A DNA stretch of 64,000 nt from Paenibacillus guangzhouensis (GCF_009363075.1 NZ_CP045293.1:992001-1056000); one strand, 5' to 3'. Positions 33,132-41,573 are shown, counted from the stretch's first letter. Notes: generated by a model from the sequence alone, not told the origin. Translations and numbers: made by a program.

Positions 33132-34542
33132 ATGTCGGCAAAGCAAGTGGGTTGGAAAGAGCGTATCAGCTATGGGATTTCGGATACGGCATCGAATTTG
33201 ATTTTTCAGATGATCTCGATTTACTTGATGTATTTCTATACCGACGTCTATGGATTGAGTGCAGGAGCGGTAGCCACCTTGTTCTTAATTACACGGGTGC
33301 TCGATGCGTTCGCCGATCCGGTTATGGGGATTATTATTGACAAGACGAACAGCAAATGGGGGAAAAGTCGGCCGTATTTCTTGTGGCTCGGGATTCCATT
33401 CGCCGTCATTGCGATGCTGACTTTCTTGACGCCGGATTTCGGCGATACGGGGAAACTGGTCTATGCTTACATTACGTATACCCTGTTAGGTCTTGTCTAC
33501 TCCGGCATTAATATTCCGATTACGTCGATTCTTCCCAGCTTGACTAGCAATCCACAAGAGCGTACGGAGCTCGCCTCAGTTCGGATGTTCCTCGCCTTGG
33601 TCGGCATGATGGTCGTATCGATCGGAACATTGCCGATTGTTAATGCGCTTGGCGGCGGGAATCAGCAGTGAGGTTTTTTCTACACGATGGTGCTCTTCGG
33701 CATCATTGGCGGAATCTTCTTTTTAATTACGTTCTTAAATGTGAGAGAGCGGGTAACGACGGGGCATGAAAAACCGCTGCCGATCCGAGAATCAGCTCGT
33801 GCGATCCGAGGAAATTGGCCCGTGGGTGGTACTGCTCATCTCCGGGTTCCTGCAGATGGGGATTAATGCGATGCAGACGCAATCGGCGATTTATTTCTGG
33901 ACCTATAATATGAAGAAACCGGACATGGTCTCGCTCGTGATGGGCATTAATATGCTTGCGCTAGTGACCCTCGTCCTTTCCTCTTTCGTAGCGAAGCGGA
34001 TTGGCAAAAGGAATACGTCGATTCTCGGCTCTAGCTTGATGATCATCGGTTTTACCGTGGCTTTGATTGGCAGCTATCAATTATCCGAATTGCTGCTTCT
34101 GACAGGACTCGTGATTAACGCACTAGCGATAGGCTTTAGTATGAGCATGGGCTTCGCGATGATTGCGGATGCGGTTGATTATGGGGAGTGGAAATCTGGC
34201 GTCCGTGCGCAAGGCTTGTTGTCTGCGGCGACGAGCTTCGGAGCAAAGGTCGGAATGGGTGTTGGTGGGGCATTATCCGCTGCGCTCTTATCATGGGCGA
34301 ATTATGTGCCGAATGCGGCGCAGCAAGCAGAATCGGCGCTGAATGCCATTCGGATCAACTACTTGTGGGCACCGCTGATCTCCGCAGGGTTAGGTATTGG
34401 TCTGATGCTCTGCTACCAGCTCGATAAGAAGCTTGGCATCGTGACGAAGGATCTCGAGCTTCGAAGAGGGGCGAATAGGAAGACGAATGGGAGCGGCCCG
34501 AAGGGAAATCCAACGCACCCTGGAACGCCAGTGAGCAGCTAG
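33132..34542 (+). pseudogene. GPH-family (glycoside-cation) sugar symporter, inactivated by a stop and a frameshift
   Basis: Residues from MSAKQVGWKERISYG through ADPVMGIIIDKTNSKWGKSRPY are a textbook GPH symporter (MelB/XynB type, twelve membrane segments, about 460 residues). The frame is cut by TGA at 33669-33671 after GGGNQQ, where CGA (Arg) would restore QQRGFFYTM. Further on, CCC at 33819-33821 has one C too many, so the rest, starting at PWVVLLISGF, is in the +1 frame to 34542. Both halves are otherwise well conserved, so decay is recent unless these are sequencing errors. GAGGGGG precedes ATG 33132. Confidence 0.85.
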
Positions 34543-34550
34543 TTAAATCA

Positions 34551-34597
34551 AGCGACCTTAACGCGAAATGTCTCCGCGTGAATGGTCGCTTTTTTTG
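34551..34597 (+). terminator. Terminator after the symporter pseudogene
   Basis: AGCGACC (34551-34557) pairs with GGTCGCT (34584-34590), with an inner ACGCG/CGCGT stem, followed by seven Ts. Confidence 0.85.
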
Positions 34598-34724
34598 TTT
34601 TCACTCGACAACTCCGTCAACGGATCCACTTATGATAGATTTGTATTAAAATGGATATATCGGTAAAATGTTGATCGTGCTAGTCTATTAGGAAGAAGAT
34701 GACGTACGTAGAGAGGAGTTGCTT

Positions 34725-34958
34725 ATGCGTAGTGTCATAAGAGGAATGCTAGAGTTTATTAGGATGAGCGTGTTGATGATGCTATTTATCACGCTGGTTG
34801 GACAATTGGAGAGCTCCATCCTGAAGTCATTGGTCGGCGATGAAGGATTCGATAACTTTCGGCTCGGCGGGAATCTGATGTTCCTTATCGGCAATCTGTT
34901 GTTATTTATGGTTATATATCGGAACAAATTACAGAGGTTGGTATACGGAGCATGCTGA
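34725..34958 (+). CDS. Small membrane protein of unknown function, 77 residues
   Basis: A 77-residue protein with two hydrophobic segments (about 10-27 and 49-65: LMFLIGNLLLFMVIYR) separated by a short charged loop, LKSLVGDEGFDNF. GAGAGGAG (34711-34718) precedes ATG 34725; TTG 34719 is too close. I do not recognise a family. It stands alone between a terminator and the TIM-barrel gene and shares the strand of its neighbours. Confidence 0.55.
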   Translation: MRSVIRGMLEFIRMSVLMMLFITLVGQLESSILKSLVGDEGFDNFRLGGNLMFLIGNLLLFMVIYRNKLQRLVYGAC

Positions 34959-35066
34959 ACGTCTCCCGAAGCAGGTTGCTCGCATGATGTTAGGCTGCGC
35001 GTGGACGTGCATTCTATTGCCATTTCTGATTGCATTTTTACTATAGAAGATGAGAGGGATGAAATC

Positions 35067-35972
35067 ATGAATCGGTTCATGATCGGTCAATATGGTAGCT
35101 ATGACGAGGCGAAATATGAGCGAGATTTCAGAGCTGGGTTCTGGGGTGTGGAGGCTTGTCTATTCACAGACGATCAAGATCTGGAGAAGCTAGCGCAGCA
35201 AGCGGAGCTGCATAAGTTTAACATTGGCATTCATTTTCCGCTGCGGGCAGGCCGATCGAAGTTAAGAGATGCCCTGTTCTTGGCGCAAGACGATACATTA
35301 CGGGCAGAGGCATATCAGCTTGTGCAAGAAGAACTGGAGGCGGTGATGCAGTTGAGTCCGGCGTATGTGTTGTTCCATTACCCGAAGCCTGTTATTCTTG
35401 ATGACCGTGTGGACTGGACGCCATGGCGGTTCAGCGATCCGGCGGAATTCGTGATGCAGAGCGAATATGCACTGGAAGACCTCGTGGATAAGAGCGAAGT
35501 GTTGTTCCAGTGGCTGACCGATCGCGGTGAGACGTATCATTTTACCCCAGTCCTTGAATTTGATGCGCTATGTCCATATTTGCTTGAATCGGATTATCTC
35601 GTGAGCTTGCTTGAGCGATATCCGACGATTCGACTTTGTCTCGATATGGGTCGTCTGTTCCTGCAGGAACAGGTCGATCCAAATTTTAATGCCCGAGCCG
35701 TGATTCGGAAATATGCGAAATATGCGGACGTCATCCATTTATGGACACTTCAGTATCAGAATGGGGAAATCATTCACTATCACTATCCTGTGCTACCGGA
35801 GCAGAAGGAAGCAGAGGGCTGGGCACCGATCGCCGATTACTTGCGAATTGTTCGTGAAGCGCAGCCGCATGTCAACATTCAATTCGAGCATCAGTCGAAT
35901 CTGATCTCGGATGAAGATTTGTCGCGATGTTACGCGTGGGTGGAAGGTATGCTGCGGGGGGAAATAGCTTGA
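35067..35972 (+). CDS. Sugar phosphate isomerase/epimerase-like TIM-barrel protein
   Basis: A 301-residue TIM barrel of the xylose-isomerase-like/AP-endonuclease-2 superfamily. Candidate metal ligands lie at HFPLRAG (about 56-62), LFHYPKP (about 108-114), VLEFDALCP (about 165-173), LCLDMGRLF (about 195-203), HLWTLQ and FEHQSNL near the end. GAGAGGGA precedes ATG 35067. Metal-dependent isomerisation of a sugar or inositol is the family role. The neighbouring genes are kinase, Nudix and acetyltransferase genes and do not define a pathway. Confidence 0.7.
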   Translation: MNRFMIGQYGSYDEAKYERDFRAGFWGVEACLFTDDQDLEKLAQQAELHKFNIGIHFPLRAGRSKLRDALFLAQDDTLRAEAYQLVQEELEAVMQLSPAYVLFHYPKPVILDDRVDWTPWRFSDPAEFVMQSEYALEDLVDKSEVLFQWLTDRGETYHFTPVLEFDALCPYLLESDYLVSLLERYPTIRLCLDMGRLFLQEQVDPNFNARAVIRKYAKYADVIHLWTLQYQNGEIIHYHYPVLPEQKEAEGWAPIADYLRIVREAQPHVNIQFEHQSNLISDEDLSRCYAWVEGMLRGEIA

Positions 35973-36028
35973 TGTGCGAATCGATGATAGAGATGAAAAG
36001 AAATCGTTAGTACAAGGGAGACAGGATC

Positions 36029-36955
36029 ATGCAAAATCATCTAGATCAAATCAAGAATATCGAATCGTATATTCCGGTTCTTCAAGGATATCGGGAAGCT
36101 GTTCATATTGACAAAGGCTATTCACCTGATCAAAAATTCATGATACGTCGTGCGAATGGAGATCAGGTGTTGTTGAAGGTATTCCCGCTTCAGGACTATG
36201 CATGGAAGGAGAAGGAATATCAGACGCTCCAGCACATGGCAGACTATCAGGTTCGATGCTCTAGACCCATTACGATCGGCCAAATCCCTGAGCTAGGCTT
36301 AGGTTATATGATTGTATCTTATCTGGAGGGTGAGGATGGGGAAGTCGTTATTCCTAATCTCACGGAGGAAATACAAGTTCAGATCGGTTATCAAGCCGGG
36401 CAAGAACTGTTGAAAATCACGCAGATGCCAGCCCCCGCTTCCATGCCAAGCTGGTATGAACGCAAGCTGAAGAAGCATAGACGATATGTGGAGCAATACC
36501 GAACTTGCGGCTATAGAATGCGAAATGATGATAAAGTGTTGGCATTTATCGATGCGCATATTCATCTCATGATCGACCGCCCGAACCGCTTCCAGCATGA
36601 TGACTACCATCTGGGTAATCTTATCCTGCGAGATCAGCAGCTGCAGGGAGTTATTGATTTTAGCGCATTCGATTGGGGGGACCCTGTCCATGAATTTGTG
36701 AAGGTTGGCATTTTTTGCAGCGAGACGAGTGTTCCATTTTCAATCGGTCAGATTCGAGGGTACCACGATGGAGAAGAACCGGATGAGCTGTTCTGGAAGC
36801 TGTACGCATTATATCTAGCGATGACCTTGATATCCTCGGTGGTATGGGTGTTGAAGGTGAAGCCTGAGGAACTGGACATGATGATGGACAAAATATATCG
36901 CGTACTGGAGAATCATCACGATTTTGACGAAGTTAAACCCAATTGGTATGTGTAA
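36029..36955 (+). CDS. APH-family phosphotransferase
   Basis: A 308-residue kinase of the aminoglycoside/choline phosphotransferase fold. The invariant lysine is in QVLLKVFPLQ (about 48-54), the catalytic loop is the QHDDYHLGNLIL segment (about 189-200) and the metal loop is VIDFSAFDWGDP (about 207-218). GGGAGACAGG precedes ATG 36029. The clear DDxHxGN and IDF motifs indicate an active enzyme; its acceptor may be a sugar, fructosamine or drug. Confidence 0.8.
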   Translation: MQNHLDQIKNIESYIPVLQGYREAVHIDKGYSPDQKFMIRRANGDQVLLKVFPLQDYAWKEKEYQTLQHMADYQVRCSRPITIGQIPELGLGYMIVSYLEGEDGEVVIPNLTEEIQVQIGYQAGQELLKITQMPAPASMPSWYERKLKKHRRYVEQYRTCGYRMRNDDKVLAFIDAHIHLMIDRPNRFQHDDYHLGNLILRDQQLQGVIDFSAFDWGDPVHEFVKVGIFCSETSVPFSIGQIRGYHDGEEPDELFWKLYALYLAMTLISSVVWVLKVKPEELDMMMDKIYRVLENHHDFDEVKPNWYV

Positions 36956-36991
36956 GTACGAATATATTAAATCAAAGAGGAGCGATGTGAC

Positions 36992-37972
36992 ATGACTTAC
37001 CCGATTCGTGTTCGAGCTACAGCACTCGTGATAGAGAATGATTCGATCTTGCTCGTCGAGTATCGGGATGAGGAAGGTGTACATTATAATCTGCCTGGCG
37101 GCGGAGTGGAGCCTGGGGAATCAGTGACGGAGGGCGTACACCGCGAACTGATGGAAGAGACGATGCTCGAGGTGACGATTGGCCCGATCGCTTTCGTCTA
37201 TGAATATGCACCGCATTTAAACAGGCAAGATGCAGGATCTGATATTCATACACTGTATCTGGTGTTTGAATGTACTCCGATCGAAGGATCACGTCCGAGA
37301 TTTCCGGACCGTCCAGATGGCGATCAGTCTGGGGTCCGATGGATTTCGCTCACTGAACTGGACGACATCATTTTATATCCGAATATTAAATCACATATTA
37401 AGCAATTTGCGAGCAATCGGAGAACGATTGAACTGATCGAAGATCATCAACTGGAGCCTTATCCACCGCAGGTGGAGCTGCGAGAGCTTCAGTCGGAAGA
37501 GGATGACGCACTCTATGAAATGGTTCAAGAGATAGGCGAAGGTCAGAATGGCTTCATCAATAGTCTGTATGCGAGCGATCGGGAGGGGTTCCGAGCACGT
37601 CTATGTAGGAATGTTGAATATGCGCAGGGGCTGAACTTGCAGGAAGGCCATGTACCACAGACAATCTTTTGGTTCTACGTTCAAGGTCAACCCGTTGGGT
37701 ACGGGAAGCTGAGGCATCATCTCACAGACCAATTACGCGAGCATGGTGGGCATATCGGATATATCATCAGACCGTCTGCGAGAGGCAAAGGGTATGGGAA
37801 AATGGTGCTGCGTGAACTGCTAGTGGAAGCTCGAAGTCGAGGCATTCGTGACGTATTGCTCACTTGTGACGCATCGAATATAGCATCGCGTAAGGTGATT
37901 GAGGTGAACCAAGGGGTGCTGACCGAATCGACAGAAGACGCTTGTAAGTATTGGATTTCGTTATTCACATAA
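36992..37972 (+). CDS. Nudix hydrolase fused to GNAT acetyltransferase
   Basis: A 326-residue two-domain protein. The Nudix domain (about 1-150) has the box GGGVEPGESVTEG then HRELMEETM. The GNAT domain (about 165-326) starts VELRELQSEEDDALYEM and holds the acetyl-CoA loop RPSARGKGYGKMVL (about 262-275) and an AsnIleAlaSer-Arg-Lys helix. There is no stop between them and the reading frame is clean, so this is a true fusion. Nudix-GNAT pairing suggests two steps on one small metabolite, unknown. AGAGGA precedes ATG 36992. Confidence 0.82.
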   Translation: MTYPIRVRATALVIENDSILLVEYRDEEGVHYNLPGGGVEPGESVTEGVHRELMEETMLEVTIGPIAFVYEYAPHLNRQDAGSDIHTLYLVFECTPIEGSRPRFPDRPDGDQSGVRWISLTELDDIILYPNIKSHIKQFASNRRTIELIEDHQLEPYPPQVELRELQSEEDDALYEMVQEIGEGQNGFINSLYASDREGFRARLCRNVEYAQGLNLQEGHVPQTIFWFYVQGQPVGYGKLRHHLTDQLREHGGHIGYIIRPSARGKGYGKMVLRELLVEARSRGIRDVLLTCDASNIASRKVIEVNQGVLTESTEDACKYWISLFT

Positions 37973-38009
37973 TGCACACGCATCGATGACATTTTGTTAA
38001 TTGAAAGCG

Positions 38010-38039
38010 CCCGGTCTATGAGCAGATCGGGTGTTTTTG
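38010..38039 (+). terminator. Terminator of the Nudix-GNAT gene
   Basis: CCCGGTCT (38010-38017) pairs with AGATCGGG (38024-38031) with one G-T pair, followed by TGTTTTTGT. Confidence 0.75.
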
Positions 38040-38057
38040 TGTTAAGGAAAATAATGG

Positions 38058-38105
38058 TTGAAAAAACTAATGGTATTAGTTATGATAAAACTAATATTAT
38101 TAGTT
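38058..38105 (+). promoter_or_regulatory. TetR-gene promoter with twin palindromic operators
   Basis: TTGAAA (38058-38063), a 17-base spacer and TATGAT (38081-38086) make a good sigma-A promoter. Two 17-base palindromes of the same form, AACTAAT-N3-ATTAGTT, lie at 38065-38081 (spacer) and 38089-38105 (start point), 24 bases apart centre to centre. This is a typical autorepression layout for the TetR protein encoded at 38158. Confidence 0.8.
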
Positions 38106-38157
38106 TTTGCTTTGCACAGTGTGATGCAACCATCAAACATAGAACGGAGCAAACCAA

Positions 38158-38736
38158 ATGTCCCCAAGAATCGGAGCAGATCTGAACACAATCGTACAGA
38201 CGGCCGTTGAAATTGCAGATCAAGATGGGTTATATGAAGTTACATTGACTCGAGTGGCCCAAAAGTTAAATATTCGCCCGCCTTCCTTGTACAATCATAT
38301 CGATGGTTTGCATGAGTTGCGGAGGCAGATGGCGATTTACGGTTTGCATGAGCTGTATGCCGCATTATTAGAAGCGAATGCTAATGTTAAAGAACTGGAT
38401 CAAGGGCTGCATGCGATCGGCGAAGCCTATGTCGATTTTGCTCGTAGGCATCCGGGTCTATATGAAGCCACATTCCAAGCTCCCGATCCGAGAGACCCTG
38501 AGGTTGAACGTGCGGGAACAGAGATTGTGATGTTTGCAGTTCATTTCTTAAGCAGCTACGGGTTGGAAGGAGATGAAGTGATTCACGCAACACGCGGGTT
38601 ACGAAGTATCCTGCACGGATTTGCCTCCCTAGAACACAAGGGAGGGTTCCGAATGCATCTTGAACGAAATGAAAGTCTGCATGTGATTATTGATACGTTT
38701 ATCGCAGGAATTCGTAAAAGGGAGCGAGGAGAATGA
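38158..38736 (+). CDS. TetR/AcrR-family regulator (WHG-type C-terminal domain)
   Basis: A 192-residue repressor. The HTH occupies about residues 8-50, with LTRVAQKLNIRPPSLYNHI as helices 2-3. The C-terminal domain (about 85-185), with a GLYEATFQAPDPRDPE segment, fits the TetR subgroup with the WHG/TetR_C_33 domain. Twin ACTAAT-N3-ATTAGT operators cover its promoter, so it very likely represses itself and the co-transcribed membrane gene. Its stop overlaps the start of the 30-residue gene. ACGGAG precedes ATG 38158. The inducer is unknown. Confidence 0.87.
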   Translation: MSPRIGADLNTIVQTAVEIADQDGLYEVTLTRVAQKLNIRPPSLYNHIDGLHELRRQMAIYGLHELYAALLEANANVKELDQGLHAIGEAYVDFARRHPGLYEATFQAPDPRDPEVERAGTEIVMFAVHFLSSYGLEGDEVIHATRGLRSILHGFASLEHKGGFRMHLERNESLHVIIDTFIAGIRKRERGE

Positions 38737-38825
38737 ACTTTATTTTGTTTATGATTCTTTTTGTGGCAGGCTGCGGATATTTGGATACTCGTGCACGGCG
38801 GTTGCATGAAAAAGGAGGGAAGTAA
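38733..38825 (+). CDS. Small membrane peptide, 30 residues, coupled to the TetR gene
   Basis: ATG 38733 overlaps the TetR stop in ATGA and is preceded by GCGAGGAG. The peptide MNFILFMILFVAGCGYLD continues with a basic tail ending HEKGGK. One hydrophobic segment (2-13) is followed by a Cys in VAGC, a lipobox-like context. The end of the frame carries the ribosome binding site (AAGGAGGG) of the next gene, whose start follows one base after the stop. Tight packing in the operon argues for translation; function unknown. Confidence 0.55.
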   Translation: MNFILFMILFVAGCGYLDTRARRLHEKGGK

Positions 38826-38826
38826 C

Positions 38827-39411
38827 ATGTTTGCAGGTCATTTTGGTCTTGCTGCTGCCGTAAAAGCGAAGGCGCCACGGTTACCGTTATGGGCACTTAT
38901 GCTAAGTACACAATTATTAGACGTTGTCTTTATACCATTTCTTTTAACTGGGAAGGAAACGATTGAACCGATATCTGGAGAGACAGGGTATGGCGCAAAC
39001 GTGATTCATGCAGATTATACGCATTCGCTCATCGGAGCATTGTTTATAGCAATAATAGCTGGATGGGGGGCGTGGCGGTTGTGGGGCAGACGAGGCGGAG
39101 TTACCATTGGATCGATGGTATTTAGTCATTGGTGTCTCGATCTTCTCGTACATCGTTCGGATCTTCCCATACTCCCTGGAAATTTCGGCAATCTTCCTTT
39201 GCTTGGCTTCGGGTTATGGCAATATCCTGTTATGAGTATCGGACTCGAGTGTATCTTACTCATCAGCGGTATTATTCTATACTATCGATCATTCTCTAGA
39301 ATAAACGAACATCGTCGAGGTCGTCGCTGGGTTATTGCATCGACCTTTTTCATGAGCTTATTGTTCCTTTTGGCCATGGTTACAGACGCATTCAATCTTT
39401 CTTTAGATTGA
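38827..39411 (+). CDS. Integral membrane protein, possible metal-dependent membrane hydrolase family
   Basis: A 194-residue protein with about five membrane segments (near 18-38, 60-80, 85-105, 125-145 and 165-185). Polar residues fall in conserved-looking places: FAGHFGLAAAVK at the start, LLDVVF, HADYTHSLIGAL and SHWCLDLLVHR. The GHF, TQLLD, DYTHS and HWxLD pattern resembles membrane-bound metal-dependent hydrolases of the YbcI/YdjM type, but the match is partial. It is the likely target of the TetR repressor, in one operon with the 30-residue peptide. AAGGAGGG lies 6 bases upstream. Confidence 0.65.
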   Translation: MFAGHFGLAAAVKAKAPRLPLWALMLSTQLLDVVFIPFLLTGKETIEPISGETGYGANVIHADYTHSLIGALFIAIIAGWGAWRLWGRRGGVTIGSMVFSHWCLDLLVHRSDLPILPGNFGNLPLLGFGLWQYPVMSIGLECILLISGIILYYRSFSRINEHRRGRRWVIASTFFMSLLFLLAMVTDAFNLSLD

Positions 39412-39456
39412 ACCAAGCGATAACTCTTCAAGGTGAATAATCGCGAGATACAAGGA

Positions 39457-39496
39457 TGCCGTGGAATGAAGCAGTTCATTTCACGGTGTTTTGTTA
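39457..39496 (+). terminator. Terminator of the TetR operon
   Basis: CCGTGGAATGAA (39459-39470) pairs with TTCATTTCACGG (39475-39486) with one mismatch around a GCAG loop, followed by TGTTTTGTT. Confidence 0.7.
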
Positions 39497-39590
39497 TGGG
39501 TTCTATGTATGAATGATGGTACAATGAAGTTTGATAGAGGTAGAACGAGGAAATATATCTATTATTTTGGTGATGAAAGGATGGAAGTTC

Positions 39591-39794
39591 GTGTACGAGA
39601 AATGGGAATACAGAACGTTGAAATTCAAAACCGGTGGGTTCATGGGCGGCAAAATTGATGAGGAGGAGTTCCAAGAAGAGTTGAATCGTCATGGTGACGA
39701 GGGATGGGAGCTCGTCTCTTGCTTCGATACGAGCCAATCTTCGGGGAGTTCCAGGGATATCGTCGTCGTGTTTAAGCGAAAAAAGAACATGTAG
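39591..39794 (+). CDS. DUF4177-like small protein
   Basis: A 67-residue protein whose core YEKWEYRTLKF, EFQEELNRHGDEGWELVS and DIVVVFKRKK form the beta-alpha-beta pattern of the DUF4177 family. These are small soluble proteins of unknown role common in Bacilli. GTG 39591 is chosen because AAAGGA (39576-39581) lies at suitable distance and the family begins with this MYEKWEY motif. An upstream extension to 39531 would add 20 unsupported residues. Confidence 0.75.
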   Translation: MYEKWEYRTLKFKTGGFMGGKIDEEEFQEELNRHGDEGWELVSCFDTSQSSGSSRDIVVVFKRKKNM

Positions 39795-39877
39795 TTAATT
39801 AGGTGTAAGAGATATGAGGTATGCATCGGTGCTTAGTGAAGGATAACGAACAGGATGCAGCATCGACATTCATGGGA

Positions 39878-39883
39878 TATAAT
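39878..39883 (+). promoter_or_regulatory. -10 element of the cat promoter
   Basis: TATAAT is perfect; the matching -35 region (about 39855-39860) is poor. Transcription would begin near 39890, about 49 bases before the attenuator leader peptide. Confidence 0.5.
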
Positions 39884-39938
39884 AGAAATAAGCTGCGATT
39901 GCAGTTAAATAATCCATTTATAGGATAGTGATAAGGAC

Positions 39939-39968
39939 ATGAAGAAATCCGTCGATGTACCCTCCTAG
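39939..39968 (+). CDS. Chloramphenicol-attenuator leader peptide, 9 residues
   Basis: The frame ATG to TAG encodes MKKSVDVPS. The well-known leader of the staphylococcal pC194-type cat gene is MKKSEDYSS; five of nine residues agree, including Lys2, Lys3, Ser4, Asp6 and the final Ser. Stop codon and last codons lie in the 5' arm of the hairpin that hides the cat ribosome binding site. Drug-stalled ribosomes on this peptide would open the hairpin. Its own ribosome binding site is poorly spaced (AAGGA one base before ATG). Confidence 0.8.
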   Translation: MKKSVDVPS

Positions 39969-39995
39969 AACGATCAATTCATCATCCTAGGAGGG
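39960..39995 (+). promoter_or_regulatory. Translational attenuator hairpin of cat
   Basis: CCCTCCTAG (39960-39968) pairs perfectly with CTAGGAGGG (39987-39995). The 3' arm is the cat ribosome binding site, 8 bases before ATG 40004. Together with the leader peptide this is the classical inducible cat attenuator. Confidence 0.85.
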
Positions 39996-40003
39996 ATTTA
40001 TTC

Positions 40004-40663
40004 ATGCATTTTCATGTAATTGATAGGAATCACTGGCACCGTAAACCTTATTTCGAACATTATTGGCATCATTCGAGATGTACGTTCAGTATGACGGCGA
40101 ATCTGGATATAACTACAATAAGGCTAGAAGTAAAGCGTCAGAATATGAAGTTGTACCCCGTGCTTCTGTATATGTTGTCCACCGTGGTTAACCGTCATCG
40201 CGAATTTCGAACATGTATGGACTCGGAAGGCAGATTAGGCTATTGGGATTGGATGTCGCCGAGCTACACCATTTTTCATGAGGACGATACGACCTTCTCC
40301 TCCATTTGGACGTTATATAGCGAGGAGTTTCACATGTTCTATCGTCGATATCTCGATGATTTGGACCGATATGGCAGTATCAAAGGCCTGATGACCAAAG
40401 AGAACGAACCGCCGAATACGTTCCCGGTTTCCAGCATTCCATGGGTCAACTTCTCAAGCTTCAACTTGAATATCTATAACGAAGGCACGTATTTACTGCC
40501 TATTTTTACAATGGGTAGATATAAGGAACGAGATGGTCGAACCTTATTGCCCTTGGCTGGACAATTCCACCATGCGGTATGCGATGGGTATCATGCCGGA
40601 CTAGTGTACAATGAACTTCAAGGGTTAGCAGATACGTGTGAGCATTGGCTGACTCACTATTAA
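40004..40663 (+). CDS. cat: Chloramphenicol acetyltransferase, type A
   Basis: A 219-residue type A acetyltransferase, the usual size. It transfers acetyl from acetyl-CoA to chloramphenicol. The catalytic motif is QFHHAVCDGYHAG near the C-terminus (His-His-x-x-x-Asp-Gly). FNLNIYNEGTYLLPIFTMGRY and WVNFSSFN match the conserved trimer-core strands. Translation is controlled by the 9-residue leader and hairpin directly upstream, which confirms a role in drug response. A terminator follows, so this is a single-gene unit. No mobile element is visible around it. Confidence 0.9.
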   Translation: MHFHVIDRNHWHRKPYFEHYWHHSRCTFSMTANLDITTIRLEVKRQNMKLYPVLLYMLSTVVNRHREFRTCMDSEGRLGYWDWMSPSYTIFHEDDTTFSSIWTLYSEEFHMFYRRYLDDLDRYGSIKGLMTKENEPPNTFPVSSIPWVNFSSFNLNIYNEGTYLLPIFTMGRYKERDGRTLLPLAGQFHHAVCDGYHAGLVYNELQGLADTCEHWLTHY

Positions 40664-40670
40664 TCAAGTG

Positions 40671-40706
40671 AACGGGCGTGTTGTGGCAGCAACAGCCCGT
40701 TTCTTA
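40671..40706 (+). terminator. Terminator of cat
   Basis: AACGGGC (40671-40677) and TGTTG (40679-40683) pair with CAACA (40690-40694) and GCCCGTT (40695-40701) with one bulged base, followed by TTCTTA. Confidence 0.75.
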
Positions 40707-40751
40707 TGTGCGCATAAACCTACAGATTTCTTCATTGATTGGAGGATTCCT

Positions 40752-41573
40752 ATGAAGCCCAAAGTGAGATCGAAGCTTCGATTGCGGTTAGGTCGGTTGT
40801 ATTTTACGGCGAAGCGTTATGCGGAATGGTACTTCGGATCGGTGAGGTTCGCGACCAAGCGGATAGGCGATGAGTTAGATTATGCTGTGATGAAGCATCA
40901 GACCCCGCTATTAAGGCAGTTGAAAGATGTAGATATGTGGCTGCAGCACAACAAAATCACGAATTTGAAGATTGCAATGAAGCGAATTCATCGGATTGTG
41001 ATCCATCCTGGGGAGACATTCTCCTACTGGAAGACGATAGGCCAGCCGAACCGGCGAAAAGGATACGTCGAAGGGATGGTCCTATTCTATGGTAGTTTCA
41101 AACCCGGGGTAGGCGGGGGCTTGTGTCAGCTGTCGAACCTCATCTACTGGATAACCTTACATACGCCGCTCGAGGTGACGGAGAGGCATCGGCATAGCTA
41201 TGATGTTTTTCCGGATGCGAATCGTACGCAGCCATTCGGAAGCGGGGCGACTTGCGCCTATAATTACCTGGATCTTCGAATTTATAATCCAACCGATCAA
41301 CCTTATCAACTATGCCTTCATATTGATGAAGAATATTTGTACGGAGAGTGGCGGACGACCGCTGTACCGGTGCACACCTACGAAGTGTACGAGAAAGAAC
41401 ATCGGATCACTCAAGAATACTGGGGAGGTTACGCGAGACACAACTCGCTTTATCGCAAAACATACAATCTTCTAGGCGAGCTGCTTGCCGATGAATACAT
41501 TACCGAAAATCATGCGCTGATGATGTATCAACCTTTTCTAACGTCGCAGGCAGAGGATGTAGTGAAATGTTGA
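40752..41573 (+). CDS. VanW-family protein
   Basis: A 273-residue protein with a VanW domain at about 75-215: IHPGETFSYWKTIGQPN, a GGGLCQLSNLIYW segment with the conserved glycines and Cys, and RHRHSYDVFPDANR. VanW accompanies vanB-type glycopeptide resistance, but stand-alone family members are common in Bacilli and the biochemical role is unknown. No ligase or dehydrogenase genes of a van operon are nearby, so resistance is not implied. GGAGGA precedes ATG 40752; no signal peptide is evident. Confidence 0.82.
   Translation: MKPKVRSKLRLRLGRLYFTAKRYAEWYFGSVRFATKRIGDELDYAVMKHQTPLLRQLKDVDMWLQHNKITNLKIAMKRIHRIVIHPGETFSYWKTIGQPNRRKGYVEGMVLFYGSFKPGVGGGLCQLSNLIYWITLHTPLEVTERHRHSYDVFPDANRTQPFGSGATCAYNYLDLRIYNPTDQPYQLCLHIDEEYLYGEWRTTAVPVHTYEVYEKEHRITQEYWGGYARHNSLYRKTYNLLGELLADEYITENHALMMYQPFLTSQAEDVVKC

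Noticed and set aside
40752-41573. Glycopeptide resistance operon around VanW
   Set aside because: No VanH, ligase, VanX or VanRS homologues near; single VanW-like genes are common in Bacilli.
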